In this document: positions 31,997 through 44,240 of the stretch, in pieces | Position numbering within the stretch: the stretch's first letter is position 1 | Layout: each line of letters begins with the position of its first letter | Source of the DNA: Chrysomallon squamiferum | Taxonomy: Eukaryota; Mollusca; Gastropoda; Neomphalida; Peltospiridae | DNA: 64,000 bases | Assembly: GCA_012295275.1 (NCBI GenBank) | Contig: CM022668.1 | Span: forward strand, 5,925,989-5,989,988 | Direction: 5' to 3' | Program-made: the position numbers and the translations under genes | The notes under the pieces: model-generated | Databases searched by the model: none | What the model saw: the letters and a program-made list of their open reading frames with translations, nothing else | What the model was told of the DNA's origin: nothing

Positions 31997-32502
31997 ACCA
32001 GCAACACTTCTTCAAACTGACTTTTTACAACCTTATACCCCATGAAAATACAGTTCTACAAGACACTATTCAGAACTATTGTTATAACACATTATCACAT
32101 TATAGTTTCTGCTGGAAGTGTATCATTAAACACAAATTGCTTTGTGTGAATGCACCTTTAAAATTCAAGTTTCCCACTAAGGACTAACAACCGTTCTGCC
32201 TGACTTGCTGTCTGAAAAATTATCGTGGGTTTTCCCCTCCAAGGATTAATATTTTTAAACTTGTTAATAGTAATCTATATGAAAAATTAATGTGTGTCAT
32301 GTACGTCAAGTGTTTTTGTTCAGATTTTCCAATAATTGTGTTGAAAATGATGATAAAAACCCAAGAGATATTTAACTTACAAAATCATGTGATGATGATG
32401 ATGATGATGATAATGCTCTGTTATTTTATTAATGGTAACAATTGAACTTGCTGTCTGCAATGAAAAAAAAGGCACACACACACACACACACACAGGTGTA
32501 TA

Positions 32503-33153
32503 TGGGTCATTCCATGTCATATCACCCCCCAAAAAAGAAAATTTAAACCCGACCATCTCAGATTTTTATGAAACTTGGAATTCTTGTTGACTGATATCCC
32601 ACAGCACCAAATCTGAAATATTATTAGCCCAATCGGATCAGTGGTGTGGGAGATATGACCCACCGAATTTTGAGATTTTTGGCAAAAATGGGTGTGACCA
32701 CCAACCTTAGAACCCTCATATCTCAGGAACTACTGGGCCAATCTTCATAAAATTGGTATTGTTGAAAAGGCAATATGACTAGGATTCCAAATCTGCCATT
32801 TTTGTTCAGTTTGGAAAATACTGGAGTACACTGACCTATTGACCTTTGCTATGACCTTGAAATTGACCATGTGGATCACGTGACCTTGAGATGACCTTTA
32901 TTGAAATTTAATCTCGGACGTTAACTAAAACATATAAAAGTTTCCTGGGTGTATTATTTTTTGTTTAGCCACAATATAGATTTAAAAAATGCACATACAT
33001 GAAAATAACACCTTTTCAGCCATTAACATCTGATTAACTAAAACCTGAATGATCAATTCTGGATGCTAAAAATCACCATCTTTCTTGATAATCGAGTAAG
33101 ATATTGAGATGGTTGGGTTTAACCCATTGGGTGATTTGACATGGAATGACCCA
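32503..33153. mobile_element. 651-bp noncoding DNA transposon (MITE)
   Basis: Terminal inverted repeats: TGGGTCATTCCATGTCATAT at the left and the reverse complement of TTTGACATGGAATGACCCA at the right, both followed inward by a GGTGAT or ATCACC word. No open frame of note. The left end abuts a (CA)n tract. The target duplication is unclear: flanks are TA-like but do not match beyond a base or two. The superfamily is unassigned. The interior carries a cluster of TGACCT words (see findings). Confidence 0.8.
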
Positions 33154-33164
33154 CATACATTATC

Positions 33165-33230
33165 TATACAAGTGTTTGGCATCATTGCTGAATCATTCAA
33201 ATTTAGAGGAATTACAACAGCTCCTGCATA
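33165..33230 (+). repeat. Right copy of a 65-bp direct repeat
   Basis: Near-identical to 31932-31996, with three or four mismatches by eye. Starts 12 bp after the MITE's right end and runs into TA/TG microsatellite. Confidence 0.85.
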
Positions 33231-33334
33231 TATATATGTGTGTGTGTGTGTGTGTGTTTAATTACTACTTCTATTATATATATATCTATACATATATGTA
33301 TGTATATTTAGATTTAGATATGTAATAATCTCTT

Positions 33335-33392
<58 letters not shown>

Positions 33393-33395
33393 GAA
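33231..33395. repeat. TG/TA and (CT)n microsatellites
   Basis: TG repeats near 33238-33256, TA-rich sequence, then (CT)n at about 33340-33380 and TATATA. Confidence 0.85.
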
Positions 33396-33661
33396 AGTCA
33401 TTCTTCAGATGATTAAATAATGACAGCTTTGGTATGAAAATAACCATTTATTAGTTTATTTTGTGAAAATATAGATATTAATGACTGGAAAGCAACAGAT
33501 AACAGAGCTATATTACATTATTAATTTGTTAAGAAATATATCAACTATTTGTTGTGGGCCTATGTGTTTGTCACTAGTATTACCACACAAATTATGTATC
33601 ATATGGTGAAATTTGATAGCTATAAATTAAAATGAACTGTTAAAAAAAACTGAAAAAAATA

Positions 33662-35157
33662 TGAAGTACAAAAGAAAGTTTCCACCTGAATATTTCTGTT
33701 TATTTATACAATTTGTACAATGTATTTTAAAACTCCATGTAGTCATAATGAACCAAAGTCAACCTTTGTGTTGATGTCTCCAAAACACACCAAAAAACGT
33801 TATTCAGTGTTTTGTGTGAATTTCGTGAAAACCACGATTTTCAGCAACAAGGCAGGCAATTTTGTTCATAGCAGTGTAAAAGTCATTGGTCATTGTGTGG
33901 AACCATTTAGGTTTTTACAGAAAAACACAAATAAAATGCCAGAATTGTCTGCAGCACAACAAGAGCGAGCCATGGGTATGGGGCTTCGAGCAGTCATATT
34001 GCTTGAACCTTTGGCTGCTCAAAGCAAACCATAAATAAACTCTGTATACAATTTAACCTGACACATGACTGACCCAGAAGTGGAAGACCAAGGAAGACCA
34101 GTAGCTGCGTGCTCTCCACTTACATAACAGGTTCATCACGGACATGTCATCGACATCAACAGCACTGGGTCACCACATCAGTAGGAACACAGTGATGAGG
34201 CAACTGGATGCTGCTGGTATCCAGACCTATAAACCATTTCATGGGATGTCCTTGACCTGTCAACATCGTATGAATCGTCTACGCTGGGCAAGGACAGTAT
34301 GTCACTGGCAACAACGTAACTGTGCTCTTCTCTGATGAAAGCCGCTTCAACATGTTTTGTGCAGATGACAGAGTGAGAATATACAGACATGGAGGTGAAC
34401 GACCGACTCCACAATGCATTCAAGCAGTCCATCCCTATGGCGGCAGTGGTATCATCATTTGGGGAGGCATTTGTGGGCATCAGAAAACCCATCTAGTCAC
34501 CATCCAGAGAAATCTGACAGCTCAGCGATATATTCAGCAAATTTTGCAACCAGTTCTCCTTCCTTTCTTACGACCAGGGTTCATACTGCAGCAAGACAAC
34601 ACCAGACTGCATACTGCCAGAATCACCATGGACTTGTTTAACCATAATAACGTTCATGTATTGCCATGGCCAGCATGCTCCCCTGACTTATCTGCCACTG
34701 AATATCTCTGGGGCCAAATGGGAAGACAACTGAGATGTCAACCACATCAACCAGCCAATCTGCAGGAGCTGGAACAGGCTCTACAAGAAGAGTGGACATG
34801 GATCCCATGGATCATCCAATGACTGACAGTTTCAATGAGGAGGCGAGCACTGGCTTACATCAATGCCAACTGAGGTCATACAAGATACTTGAGTATGTTC
34901 CATTCACTATTGTGATAAACTGTCAACTTCAAGAGACGGTATCCTGATTTATATTTGCTTATGGAATTTTCCATTCATAACCTGCATGTGTTTGAATGAA
35001 TTTCATGTAGTTAATTTTGTCGCTGAAGAATTTTTGTGATGACAGAACCTTGGGTGACATATCAAATATCAATACACATTTTACAGAGTGTGCAAATGTT
35101 TTGTTGTTTTTGACCTATAAGAGTTATTCAGGGTGGACACTTTCTTTTGTACTTCAG
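33662..35157 (+). mobile_element. Complete but dead Tc1-like transposon
   Basis: About 1.5 kb between terminal inverted repeats of about 31-33 bp: left TGAAGTACAAAAGAAAGTTT and its continuation TCCACCTGAATA, right end the reverse complement CTGAAGTACAAAAGAAAGTG followed by TCCACCCTGAATA. TA dinucleotides flank both ends (33660-33661 and 35158-35159), the Tc1/mariner target site. The interior encodes the broken transposase described separately. Confidence 0.85.
33936..34888 (+). pseudogene. Tc1-like transposase, frameshifted
   Basis: Starts MPELSAAQQERAMGMGLRAV. A stop follows at about 34032, then the frame shifts several times. The catalytic region is readable: FSDESRFNMFC (first Asp) near 34325, QQDNTRLHTA (second Asp) near 34588, and SPDLSATEYLW (Glu) near 34681, with 34 residues between second Asp and Glu, i.e. 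DD34E as in Tc1. The C-terminus reads SMRRRALAYINAN, a stop, then GHTRY. Transposases of this family cut and paste at TA sites. The helix-turn-helix N-terminal region is badly damaged, so the protein cannot be functional. Confidence 0.92.
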
Positions 35158-37783
35158 TATAGTATTTTTTTATGCTGCATAGAGAGATTTGAAAAAAATT
35201 TTAAACTGTATTTGGAACAAATCCATATTTACAATTGGTTGGATCATACTCATGGTGACACAGATGTTGTAGCAATAGTGGAAAATAAAATCATGATTGG
35301 GCAATTTAACCACCATGTAAAATAAACTGAATACACTTGCTTCAGACACCACATAGAAGTTTAGGAATAAGTGGTATGCAGTTACACAAGAAGGTGAATA
35401 CTAACAAATAATAGCAATAATTGAATAGTAACACCAGCAACAGACTGACATCAGAATAACTAAATCCTAGTAATAAAATAAAAAACTAAGGGACATCTTC
35501 TATGACTTACAGGAAACACTGTAAATTGTGACTATACAAATTAATGACAAATAAATTGGTAAATGATTTACTAATCCTAATATTTCTAAAACATCTTCAG
35601 CACTGTTACTTGGTTAAATATTACAAATTTCAACAGTTACATACTGTGGAAAACATGGCATAATTTATGTGGAATGTTCCATATTTTTCAGTTGCTGCCT
35701 GTAACTCAGTATCTGAACTATAATGCTACCTGCTTGACATAGGTTTCTGAATGACATCCATGTCTAAATACAAGCTTATGTCTTTTTAGGACAGGGCCAG
35801 TAAATTGGACCTCTGACCAGAACAGTCATATATTTTACTTTGATTTCATCTTCATTATATAATTTACTTGGTATTTTACAAAACTGTATCATCAAACATT
35901 GTCTGATGAAGCTGTCTGACCTAAGCAGCTCATTACCACTGTAAGTATGACTGAGGGGATCTTGTGATATGTTGTGGCTTTGGACAACATGCTGCCTACC
36001 AGCAGACTTACCATCTCACATTACTTTGGGTCTGACTAGAGGATTTGATGGTGACAGCTTCTATTTCAAAGTGTTGAATTTGAAAACAAGGGGATTCTAA
36101 GTTACAATACAGGCACAATTCACATCCAGGTATCTTAGCTTCCCAGAAGAAAGGCATATAATCTGGTTTAGCCTCATTTTAACTTTTAAAGTAGGAATAT
36201 ACCAATGCTTCGGAGATATTTAGTGAAATTTTCCATTCAATACAGAACAATTTGACTGATGTTCCTGTACTTCAATTTCTTGAAAAACAGGCAGGCATCA
36301 TGTTTTGGGGGATTTCCATCACGCCTTTTATGATTCAACTTACTTTTTTTTACATCTTCCAAAAAAAAAAAAAAAAAACACATTCAGTGACCACTATATA
36401 TACCAGTTTACTTGTTAATCTGCCTCAATAGTCAGTATAAGTAATGATCACGTCGATATGATGCTGTATTTCTGAGCAGTGCATACAATAAGACTGCCAA
36501 GTCATATTATGTGTTGAAATCACATTGTAATATTGCAAGTTGATGAGATCTGACTAGAAACAATTTCTCCAAGATGTCAATGTATTTTCAGGACATATCA
36601 TAACCTTTGGATGATGATGTGCATCTAAATCACAGTATATAATTTAATTTATTATTACCACTAGACCAGTGTCATGGCAGGACTATAACAACAAAGTGCC
36701 CTAAAACTCATTAACTGAACAAGGGAAGTTATTTAAATGAAATCGTATTTGTGAATTACAATAAATCAATCCTACCTAGTATGGCTACTCTGTAATTTAC
36801 TCTGACACATTTGTCATTAATGTTACAATAAATCTATTAAAGTCAATTACTAGTTAACCCAATGATAAAAATCACTAATATTTAATGACACATGAACACG
36901 TTTTGGCTAAATAACAAGACAAATGATGTGGTACAGCTACATAGTTGTTATCCAGTATGTTTGTTACATGAAATTAGGGAAACAACTCCAATGACAGTGG
37001 ACAAACCATTGGTTCATTTTAGTAAAAAATTTCAGAAAAAAAAGAGAGAATATTTACATCAGGCCAACAGAATGATTCTCGTGTATTTACCAGAAGATCA
37101 ACTAGGAGTGGCTATTATTTTTCAAGTCACAGAATTCAACTGTAGTAACCCCAAAGTCACCAAAACCTTGAGATGAGGCTTTGAGAATGAAAAAAAACCT
37201 CATTATGAATATCTAATTTTTTCAGTTGAAAAAGTAATAAATAAATTAAGAATAAAATAGGCTCTTTAGTAATGTTTTTTATAATTTGACTACTACAGAC
37301 TTGAACAGAGTCAGTAACATTTTAGTTATTCCTGCCCCCCTCAGTAAAATATGCCTCGTTAGGAATGGATCTACATGTAATATTTATTTACCAGAACATT
37401 CTCACCAACCATTATGAAACAATACTCAAAGTCTAATCAGGCGAGCATTTAAAACTAAAAATGTGTTTGTGTTTGTGTGTGCGTGTGGGTGTGTTTTCTA
37501 ATTTTTGCCAATATAAATTTGATTTAACTTCCATTATCATTTCCATCATGACTAAAGATTATATAACCATCATAATTTGGATTGAATTATATATACACAC
37601 ACACACACGCACACATACACATGTAGACTGACAGACTGGAAGCGAGAGAGATAGACAGACAGAAAGATGGATGGATGGATGGATGGATTTAATTTTATGA
37701 ACATTGATTTTCTTTAGCAGAAAATCAAGCAACTGTAAATTGTCATGTGTATCAATTATTGATTACTATATACAACTGATCAA
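35158..37783. other. Intergenic sequence, nothing recognised
   Basis: Largely unique AT-rich sequence with a poly-A at 36361-36378 and GTGT/CACA microsatellites near 37463-37495 and 37595-37620. An open stretch at 36892-37176 has no recognisable domain or splice borders. Decayed transposons too old to recognise are likely. Confidence 0.4.
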
Positions 37784-37810
37784 TACAGGCTGTCCCAAAA
37801 GTCTGGTTCC
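37784..37810. mobile_element. Solo mariner-like terminal repeat
   Basis: TACAGGCTGTCCCAAAAGTC matches from memory the terminus of mariner/IS630-type elements (TA then CAGGGTGTCCCAAAAGTC-like). No partner TIR or transposase was found within the following few kilobases. Confidence 0.45.
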
Positions 37811-38497
37811 ATAGTACTTTTATTTATATGAAAACTGAAATAAGTGTGGAATGATCTCCTAGGATTTTAGACTTAAAAAAGTGTCTGTTAGGTTAGGACT
37901 GCATGACTAAATATGCAGTGAAGCCTTCTAAATTTTTATTTTTGTATTTAAATATTTATTTATTTTTGCTCTGTTTAAAATCACATACCTTTTGTCACCC
38001 ACACCAAGAGATCTTCTGGACACAATTTAACAATGTTGAATATCAAAGTCCATTTGTTATTCTAAACCCCGAATGAACCTATTTACAGTATTTTGTAAAA
38101 TAAAATTTAAAAGAATGTTCTATTCGATACATTCAATAACTTGTTTCCTCATAGTTATACTGCATTGTTTAGGATCAATTCTTATCAGCAGACCAATTGG
38201 CTATTTACCCAGTCTGTCCACTCATCACCAGTGACCAGTCTGCTGAAAATTGTGGTATGTGGTGTCCTGTCAATGGAAACAATCTTTTGCTTCAAGTTTC
38301 CTTTCAAAACATATTTATTAACTCATTTATCCAAATTAGCTAATATTGTTATCACCACTGCTATTATCAACATTTTTAGTACTGCTGCAACTAGTACTTC
38401 AACTACAACTAATACCAATACTATTACTATTACTATTACCACAGCTCACAGTATTGTGGTTGTTGTTGTTGTTGCATCAATTATTATTGCTATTATT

Positions 38498-38529
<32 letters not shown>

Positions 38530-38789
38530 TGCTATCATTATTCTCATATCTACTACTACTGCTACTATCACCACAATAAACATGGCAGAAAAAAATCTTA
38601 ATAGGCTTTATTTCATCTAATTTGAAAAATATTTGGTGAGATATTAATAAAATTGTAATTAAGATACAATTGATTTCAGTCGAACAAAATGATGTCACCA
38701 TGTTAGCATGGCCACTCTGTGCACCAGTCAGTCTATTTTTGCATGCAGCCAAGTAAAGTTCAAGGTCATGTTTTAAGTATTAAAATCAT
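37811..38789. other. Intergenic with ATT/ATC triplets
   Basis: Holds a triplet-repeat cluster at about 38345-38590 (ATC, TTG and ATT runs). No recognised exon elsewhere. Confidence 0.5.
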
Positions 38790-39385
38790 GTCCGATCTGC
38801 CCAGAAAACAAAGTAGGCGTTACACATTAGAGTGTTTTGTTGTTAAGAAATCTGTAGAAAAAAAAAATTCATCTAGTGTAAGTTTGCTGCAGTTACAAAA
38901 CCCACAGATATGTCTGTAAATAAAAGCCTCACTGATGAAATTGTGCCTATAAACAGAATGTCTCCCCGTGACATCTGCACCATTTTCTGAAGGTCTGAAC
39001 AGCTAAGCATTTCTGAAAAGGTAAATATGATGGACTATTGCTGGAAACAAGGTATAATGGAAAGTGAAAAGTATAATGAAAAGAAGCTTGTAATGTTTCA
39101 GGCGAGATTGCTCAAGCAGTATAGGTGGATTGCATATAGCGATCATTCAGATTACAGAGGAGTTGGTGTCTTCCATGTGTTCTGTTCATCAGTAACAACA
39201 AAAAAGAAAAATAAGGGTCTTTTGAAAGCACTCATTTTACTAACTATAACAAATCAAAGGAACTATTAGCTGGTCATGAGACAAAAGAATATCCATAACA
39301 TAGCATTGAACAATCCTTGTGTATTCAATCACAACAGCGCAACATTAACATTCAAGTCGACTTTCAGACAAACCAAGTAGCATCA
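38780..39385 (+). pseudogene. hAT/ZMYM-type transposase N-terminal remnant
   Basis: Fragments read RKQSRRYTLECFVVKKS near 38795, SPRDICTIF near 38965, and then MMDYCWKQGIMESEKYNEKK and LLKQYRWIAYSD near 39027-39140. KELLAGHETKEY follows near 39258, and a QSQQRNINIQVDFQTNQ-like end. This order resembles the TTF-type zinc finger N-terminus of hAT-derived ZMYM-like transposases, from memory. Stops at about 38920 and 38982 and frame changes after 39265 show it is dead. The catalytic hAT core and C-terminal dimerisation region are missing. Confidence 0.65.
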
Positions 39386-39749
39386 CAGAATCCGCCATCT
39401 CATCCTTACTTAACACTGCAGTGCAAGCTGCCAACAAATCTAAATTAGCCCCTTGCTGTAGAATTAACCGTTATCTATCACAAGCTAAGGCACCTTTCTC
39501 AAACACCACTGGTTCATTTGCACTCAGCGGTTCCACCGTGTATAATTCTTCAGTTGACTAATCTTCTATTTTACTAATAACCTCATTCCCTCCATTTTCA
39601 TGGCTCACACATGTAACTGACAAATCACAAATATCCCCTCGGTCTCATGCTGCTCTTCTAGGCCATAGCTCTAGTGATTACACAAACAGGATATCTAGTC
39701 TCATACCCCTTGGGGTTTTTTCTTTTGTTTTTAAAGCTCAGGGCATTTC

Positions 39750-40180
39750 ATATATTTCCAAGAAGTATTGTAACCCATTCAGGATAATTCTAGACTGTTC
39801 AAGAAATACAAAAAACTGTAGCTATTTTGGTTCCTAAAGAAGTAACAAATAATGAACCAACAGGAACATGTATAAAAATGTGTATGAATTTGTATGATAA
39901 AAATGTAAATGTCTGTAATTTATATGCACCAAACTGTGTATCTGACTCCCTTCAACAACAAATACATCCATATTGATTTAATATCATATAATGAAATAAT
40001 AAATTTTAATTGAGACAGACTGAAAAATGTATTTTAATAAACATACTTCACAAAAATTTAGAATATTCAGTCAAATTTAATTGATAGTTGGTGCTACAAA
40101 CATTTAGATAAAAGATCTTATACAATAAGTCAAGTTGTTGAAGGCAAATTGAAACAAAGTAGAATATCTTTGAAAATGAG
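39750..40180 (+). pseudogene. LINE endonuclease-domain remnant
   Basis: Short in-frame islands resemble the apurinic endonuclease of L1/Tx1-type LINEs: VCNLYAPN near 39914 and LIDSWCYKHLDKRSYT near 40080-40125, the latter like the conserved D-x-W-R-x-x-H-P-x-x-x-x-F-T region. Stops and frame breaks abound. It is on the same strand as the RT remnant at 62.9-63.9 kb but not demonstrably the same element. Confidence 0.5.
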
Positions 40181-42639
40181 TATAATACCTGAAAATTTCA
40201 ATAATATGTTTAATCACAGAATCAAAATTAATATGGACAGAATGCATGATGGTCCATGGGAAACTTAGGTTTCCACAGAGCCAAAGATTCACAGAAACAG
40301 TAAACTGTGACATTAAGGACATGTTTGTTCTTTATGTGATAAAAATACAACTGATTTGACTGTTGGACTCAAATCAGTTTCAGATGAACTCCCAATCTTA
40401 ACAGTGGAATGAAGTGTTCCCTGTTGGCTGTACTGATAGATTACTCTGGCCTCTTATCATCTAGCCTCAATCCAGAAATTCTCCTTCAGATACAATCAGA
40501 CAATGATCAGCTTGAAGCCAATGTACTGGCAGTTTCCTTTATGAATCAGATAGTAAACATATTTTCAGAAATTTTCAGGAATTATATATATTTCCTGTAA
40601 CAAAAAATTACAAATATACCTATCAGCAAAGTACTATGTTGCTATATCTCTGGTTGGAGAGAACTACTTTGATTCCACACCGACATCTCTTCTCAGGTTT
40701 ATCATACAGAATTTGCCACTTAACTTCTAGAATTAACTGGTATCCCTGAAATTAAAAATACATTAAGTAACTGCAAAAAAGAAAGAACAAAAATACAAAA
40801 CACAAAAAACCATTTTAAAAAGTCATTGAAATTCACTATCTTCGGAACAATGAACTCAGTTTACCAATGGTTTTATTTTTTATTATTTTTATCTTACTTT
40901 TTTCTTTTTTTTTTTTTTTGTTATTATTGTTATTACTATTATTATTTTTATTTTTTTTTATTTTCAGTAAGTGGGCAGTACTGTCTTTTTTTTTATGAAA
41001 TGATATTATAATAAAAGAAAAAAGTCAGCAATGAAGGGGCTTTTTTAGCTAAAATGAACAAAACAACAATTGGAAATAACAAATTGTGTTCAGGAGTGTA
41101 CATCATAGATAAACTAAATGCTTATAAGAATAAAATATTTACTGAAATGCATAAAAGCAGACATGATTTCTATAATCAGGAATTTGTTGAAATAAACCTT
41201 TGGATACATTATGGAAAAACTAATAATTTTATGTATAGGAATTGTATTAGAACACAAACTAAGAGTGCCTGTATTTATTAAAATATATCTTTATACTTTA
41301 GTCATAATAATAAACTTTATACATAAGGTTATTTTGAAGCTTGAACTGAAACTGTACAAAGCAACAGTTATGTGATCATTTTTCGGTCCTTAACATTACC
41401 AACTTACACTTCTGAATTATCGTTTTCAGCTTTTAGTCCAAGATCCAGATTGACAAGGGCTATATTAGGTTTCTCATACTGTTTCCTTCCCACCTCAAAC
41501 CCAGCATAACTGAAAAATCTTCTGAAATGCAACAAGGAAGGAATCCTGCATAAATAAAACAATATATATATAATAAATTCATTCATTTTGTGAACGAATG
41601 TCTAATAGCATTAAAACAAATCACTTATAATCAAATTTTAAAAAATCTCTCAGATAATGTTAAGAACTACTTAATGATTAAGATCAATATAAAACTTTTT
41701 ACTGAAACAACATATATTTAATAACTGTAAAAATAGAACTATATTCAGCCTTTGAAAAATATAAATCTGTAACACTTTGCAAATTAAATAATAAACAAAC
41801 AGACAGTCTATATCATTAAGAATGCACATTAACTGGTTTCCCACTCTCACAATTAACACTGGTTAAATTTTACCTTGTTATAATTATACTGATAACAACA
41901 ATATCAACAAATTTTTTTAAATTTAATACAATATCATTTTTGACAATAAAAAGAGAAAAAACATTACATGAGCTGTTCTTTCCAGTTACGAACAAAAAAC
42001 GTTTTAGTTTCTGAAAACCATGTGTTTAGTCATAAAGAATGGAACTGATTATTACCAAGGACTCTAAAGTAAATTAATATCAAGAGTACCACCCTGTACT
42101 ATCTTGATTTCTATCATATTGAGTTCTTTTTTTCTTGTTACTGTTGATGCTTTTATTTATTTATTTATTTATTTTTATTATTATTTTTTTGTTTTGTTTT
42201 GTTTTTTGGTGCCACCATTTTCTAAAAATGTAAATATTCCAGTGTCTGTGTTGTCTTGTTGATAACTTGACCAACAAAAAAATCTGCTTCAGTTAGTCTA
42301 TCATAAAAACAGAAATCTTGACAAGAAAAATAAAATTTACTATCAATAATTAAATAAAAACAAAAATAAATAAAAATTTTCAAAGCTGTTGTTACCACTG
42401 GATGCATGTTACACTAGTCAGATATTTCAAATTAAATTGGCTGCCTCTGCAAAAAGTTTGTTCAGTCTTCAGACTTGAATAGACTGCTTCTTGAACTATG
42501 AACAATTTCAACATTTCGCTTCAGTGGGGTAGTTTTTCAAAAGCTTGTAAAAATCACTTAGATATAAAGCAAGAATCCCTGTGTATTTTTGCAGTTTCTG
42601 ATCATGCTGATTTTCACTTGATCAGGATATTCTGCAGTG
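40181..42639. other. Intergenic sequence, nothing recognised
   Basis: AT-rich, CpG-poor sequence. Open stretches at 40409-40600 and 41054-41281 are short and lack recognisable motifs. The latter is loosely like the C-terminus of a LINE ORF1, too weak to call. Confidence 0.4.
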
Positions 42640-43045
42640 TCAGACTCGTGATTAGTATGACGTATTAATCTTTAACCAATTTCCTTTTCTTATCTTTTTT
42701 TTTTATCTTTTTAATTTATTATTCAGTGCGAGCAGCCAAACTCGCGATTTATATGATTTATTAATCTTTAACTAAACATTATTTATTTATTAAAAAAAAA
42801 AAAAATGTATTACTGAGTCCGAGCAGCTGTTTCGAGATTAATATGATTTAATAATCATTAAATAATTAAAATTTAGTTGTTTTTTTTTTTGTTTTTTTTA
42901 AATTTGTTAATCATTCCGAGCATCCGAAATCGAGATTATTATGAATTATTAATCTCTAAATAAAGTTTTTATTATTATTTGTTCTAGATTATTACTTATT
43001 AAGAGCAACCGAACTCGAGATTAATTATTTATTAATCTTTAACTT
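42640..43045. repeat. Five-copy tandem repeat of about 85-97 bp with palindromic core
   Basis: Copies have cores near 42647, 42744, 42834, 42931 and 43016. Each has CCGAGCAGCCGAACTCG-like sequence followed by a palindrome with arms AGATTAATA and TATTAATCT around a 5-bp spacer (variants in each copy), then TTTAA. Copies are separated by T- or A-rich linkers. Confidence 0.8.
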
Positions 43046-43490
43046 TCCTAAAAATTTATAATAATAATAATAATAATCTGAATTAGTATTGCATCAAGCT
43101 TCACTACTGGCCCAGAAATATCTGACTAAATTTAGTTGCTTTAAAGAATAAGAAAAAGTAAACTTTATTTTGATCATTAAATAATATGATGTTTTAACCA
43201 ACGAATTTAAGAAGAAGTAAATGCTAATAGTTGAACCATTTACATCGCCCGCAACACTTATATTCGAAAAATTGCTTGATAGATCTTAGTTTTCAAGTCA
43301 TTAGTATGAGACAACATATAGGTGTTTTGTTTGTTTGTTGTTGTTGTTGTTGTTGTTGTGTTTTTTTAGCTGGCAATATCCCGTGGAGTTTTATAACTGT
43401 TTGACTGTATTTAAAAGTAATAAAAGGCGCAAATTCCAAATCATACTCATCTCTTTGTATTACAAATAAATAAAAATTGAAAAAACAAAA

Positions 43491-43786
43491 TACTCAGATA
43501 TTCTTACAAAATATTTTTATTGGAAATAGGTTCTTTTTTAATATTGCAAGAAACCAGTGATTATTTATAGACATAATACAGAACGACGCTAAAATATCCC
43601 GGATGTTACCATATATAGTAACTTCCGCCTTATTATGATGACGTTTCATAGTTACCATTATCTATGGCCAGATCGTCTGCTTCGTACAGCGTTTAATTAA
43701 TTTCACTAATTTTTAAATAATATATATATAACAGGCAAAGTACAAACAACAGTTATTATATATATAAATATATATATAGGATAGCA

Positions 43787-43846
<60 letters not shown>

Positions 43847-44019
43847 TAATAATAAATAAATAAATAAAATGGGAAAAAAGAAAACACACTGATATCCATA
43901 CAGAATACCTTTTACTGGAAACAGATTCATTTTTAATATTGCTGACGGTCAAACGTCAAAGGCAAGAAATTAATCGGAGATTATAGAACGACGCTAAAAT
44001 ATCCCGGATGTGTGTGTGC

Positions 44020-44050
<31 letters not shown>

Positions 44051-44150
44051 GTAACTTCCGCATTATTGTGATGACGTTTCATAGTTACCATTATCTATGG
44101 CCAGATCGTTTGCTTCGTACTTGTTTTAATTAATTTTACTTAACAAAATA
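43491..44150. repeat. Segmental tandem duplication, possible promoter region
   Basis: Two copies (about 43491-43720 and 43888-44150) share GAACGACGCTAAAATATCCC, CGGATGT, GTAACTTCCGC, GATGACGTTTCATAGTTACC and ATTATCTATGGCCAGATCG. They are separated by an (AAT)n tract at about 43790-43866. The second copy has a GTGTGCG/(TA)n insertion between CGGATGT and GTAACTTCC. Confidence 0.85.
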
Positions 44151-44184
44151 TGAAATTTTGAATGATATATACAAGTATAACAGG

Positions 44185-44199
44185 TAATAATAATAATAA

Positions 44200-44230
<31 letters not shown>

Positions 44231-44240
44231 AAGAAGAATA
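44185..44240. repeat. (AAT)n then (AAG)n microsatellite
   Basis: AAT triplets followed by about 15 AAG triplets, upstream of the membrane-protein gene. Confidence 0.9.

Noticed and set aside
36892-37176. 94-codon open stretch starting MNTFWLNNKTND
   Set aside because: No recognisable family, no neighbours or splice context. Some chance of an old transposon fragment, not enough to call.
41054-41281. 75-codon stretch loosely like the end of a LINE ORF1 protein
   Set aside because: Resemblance limited to scattered Lys and aromatic positions; too weak to annotate.
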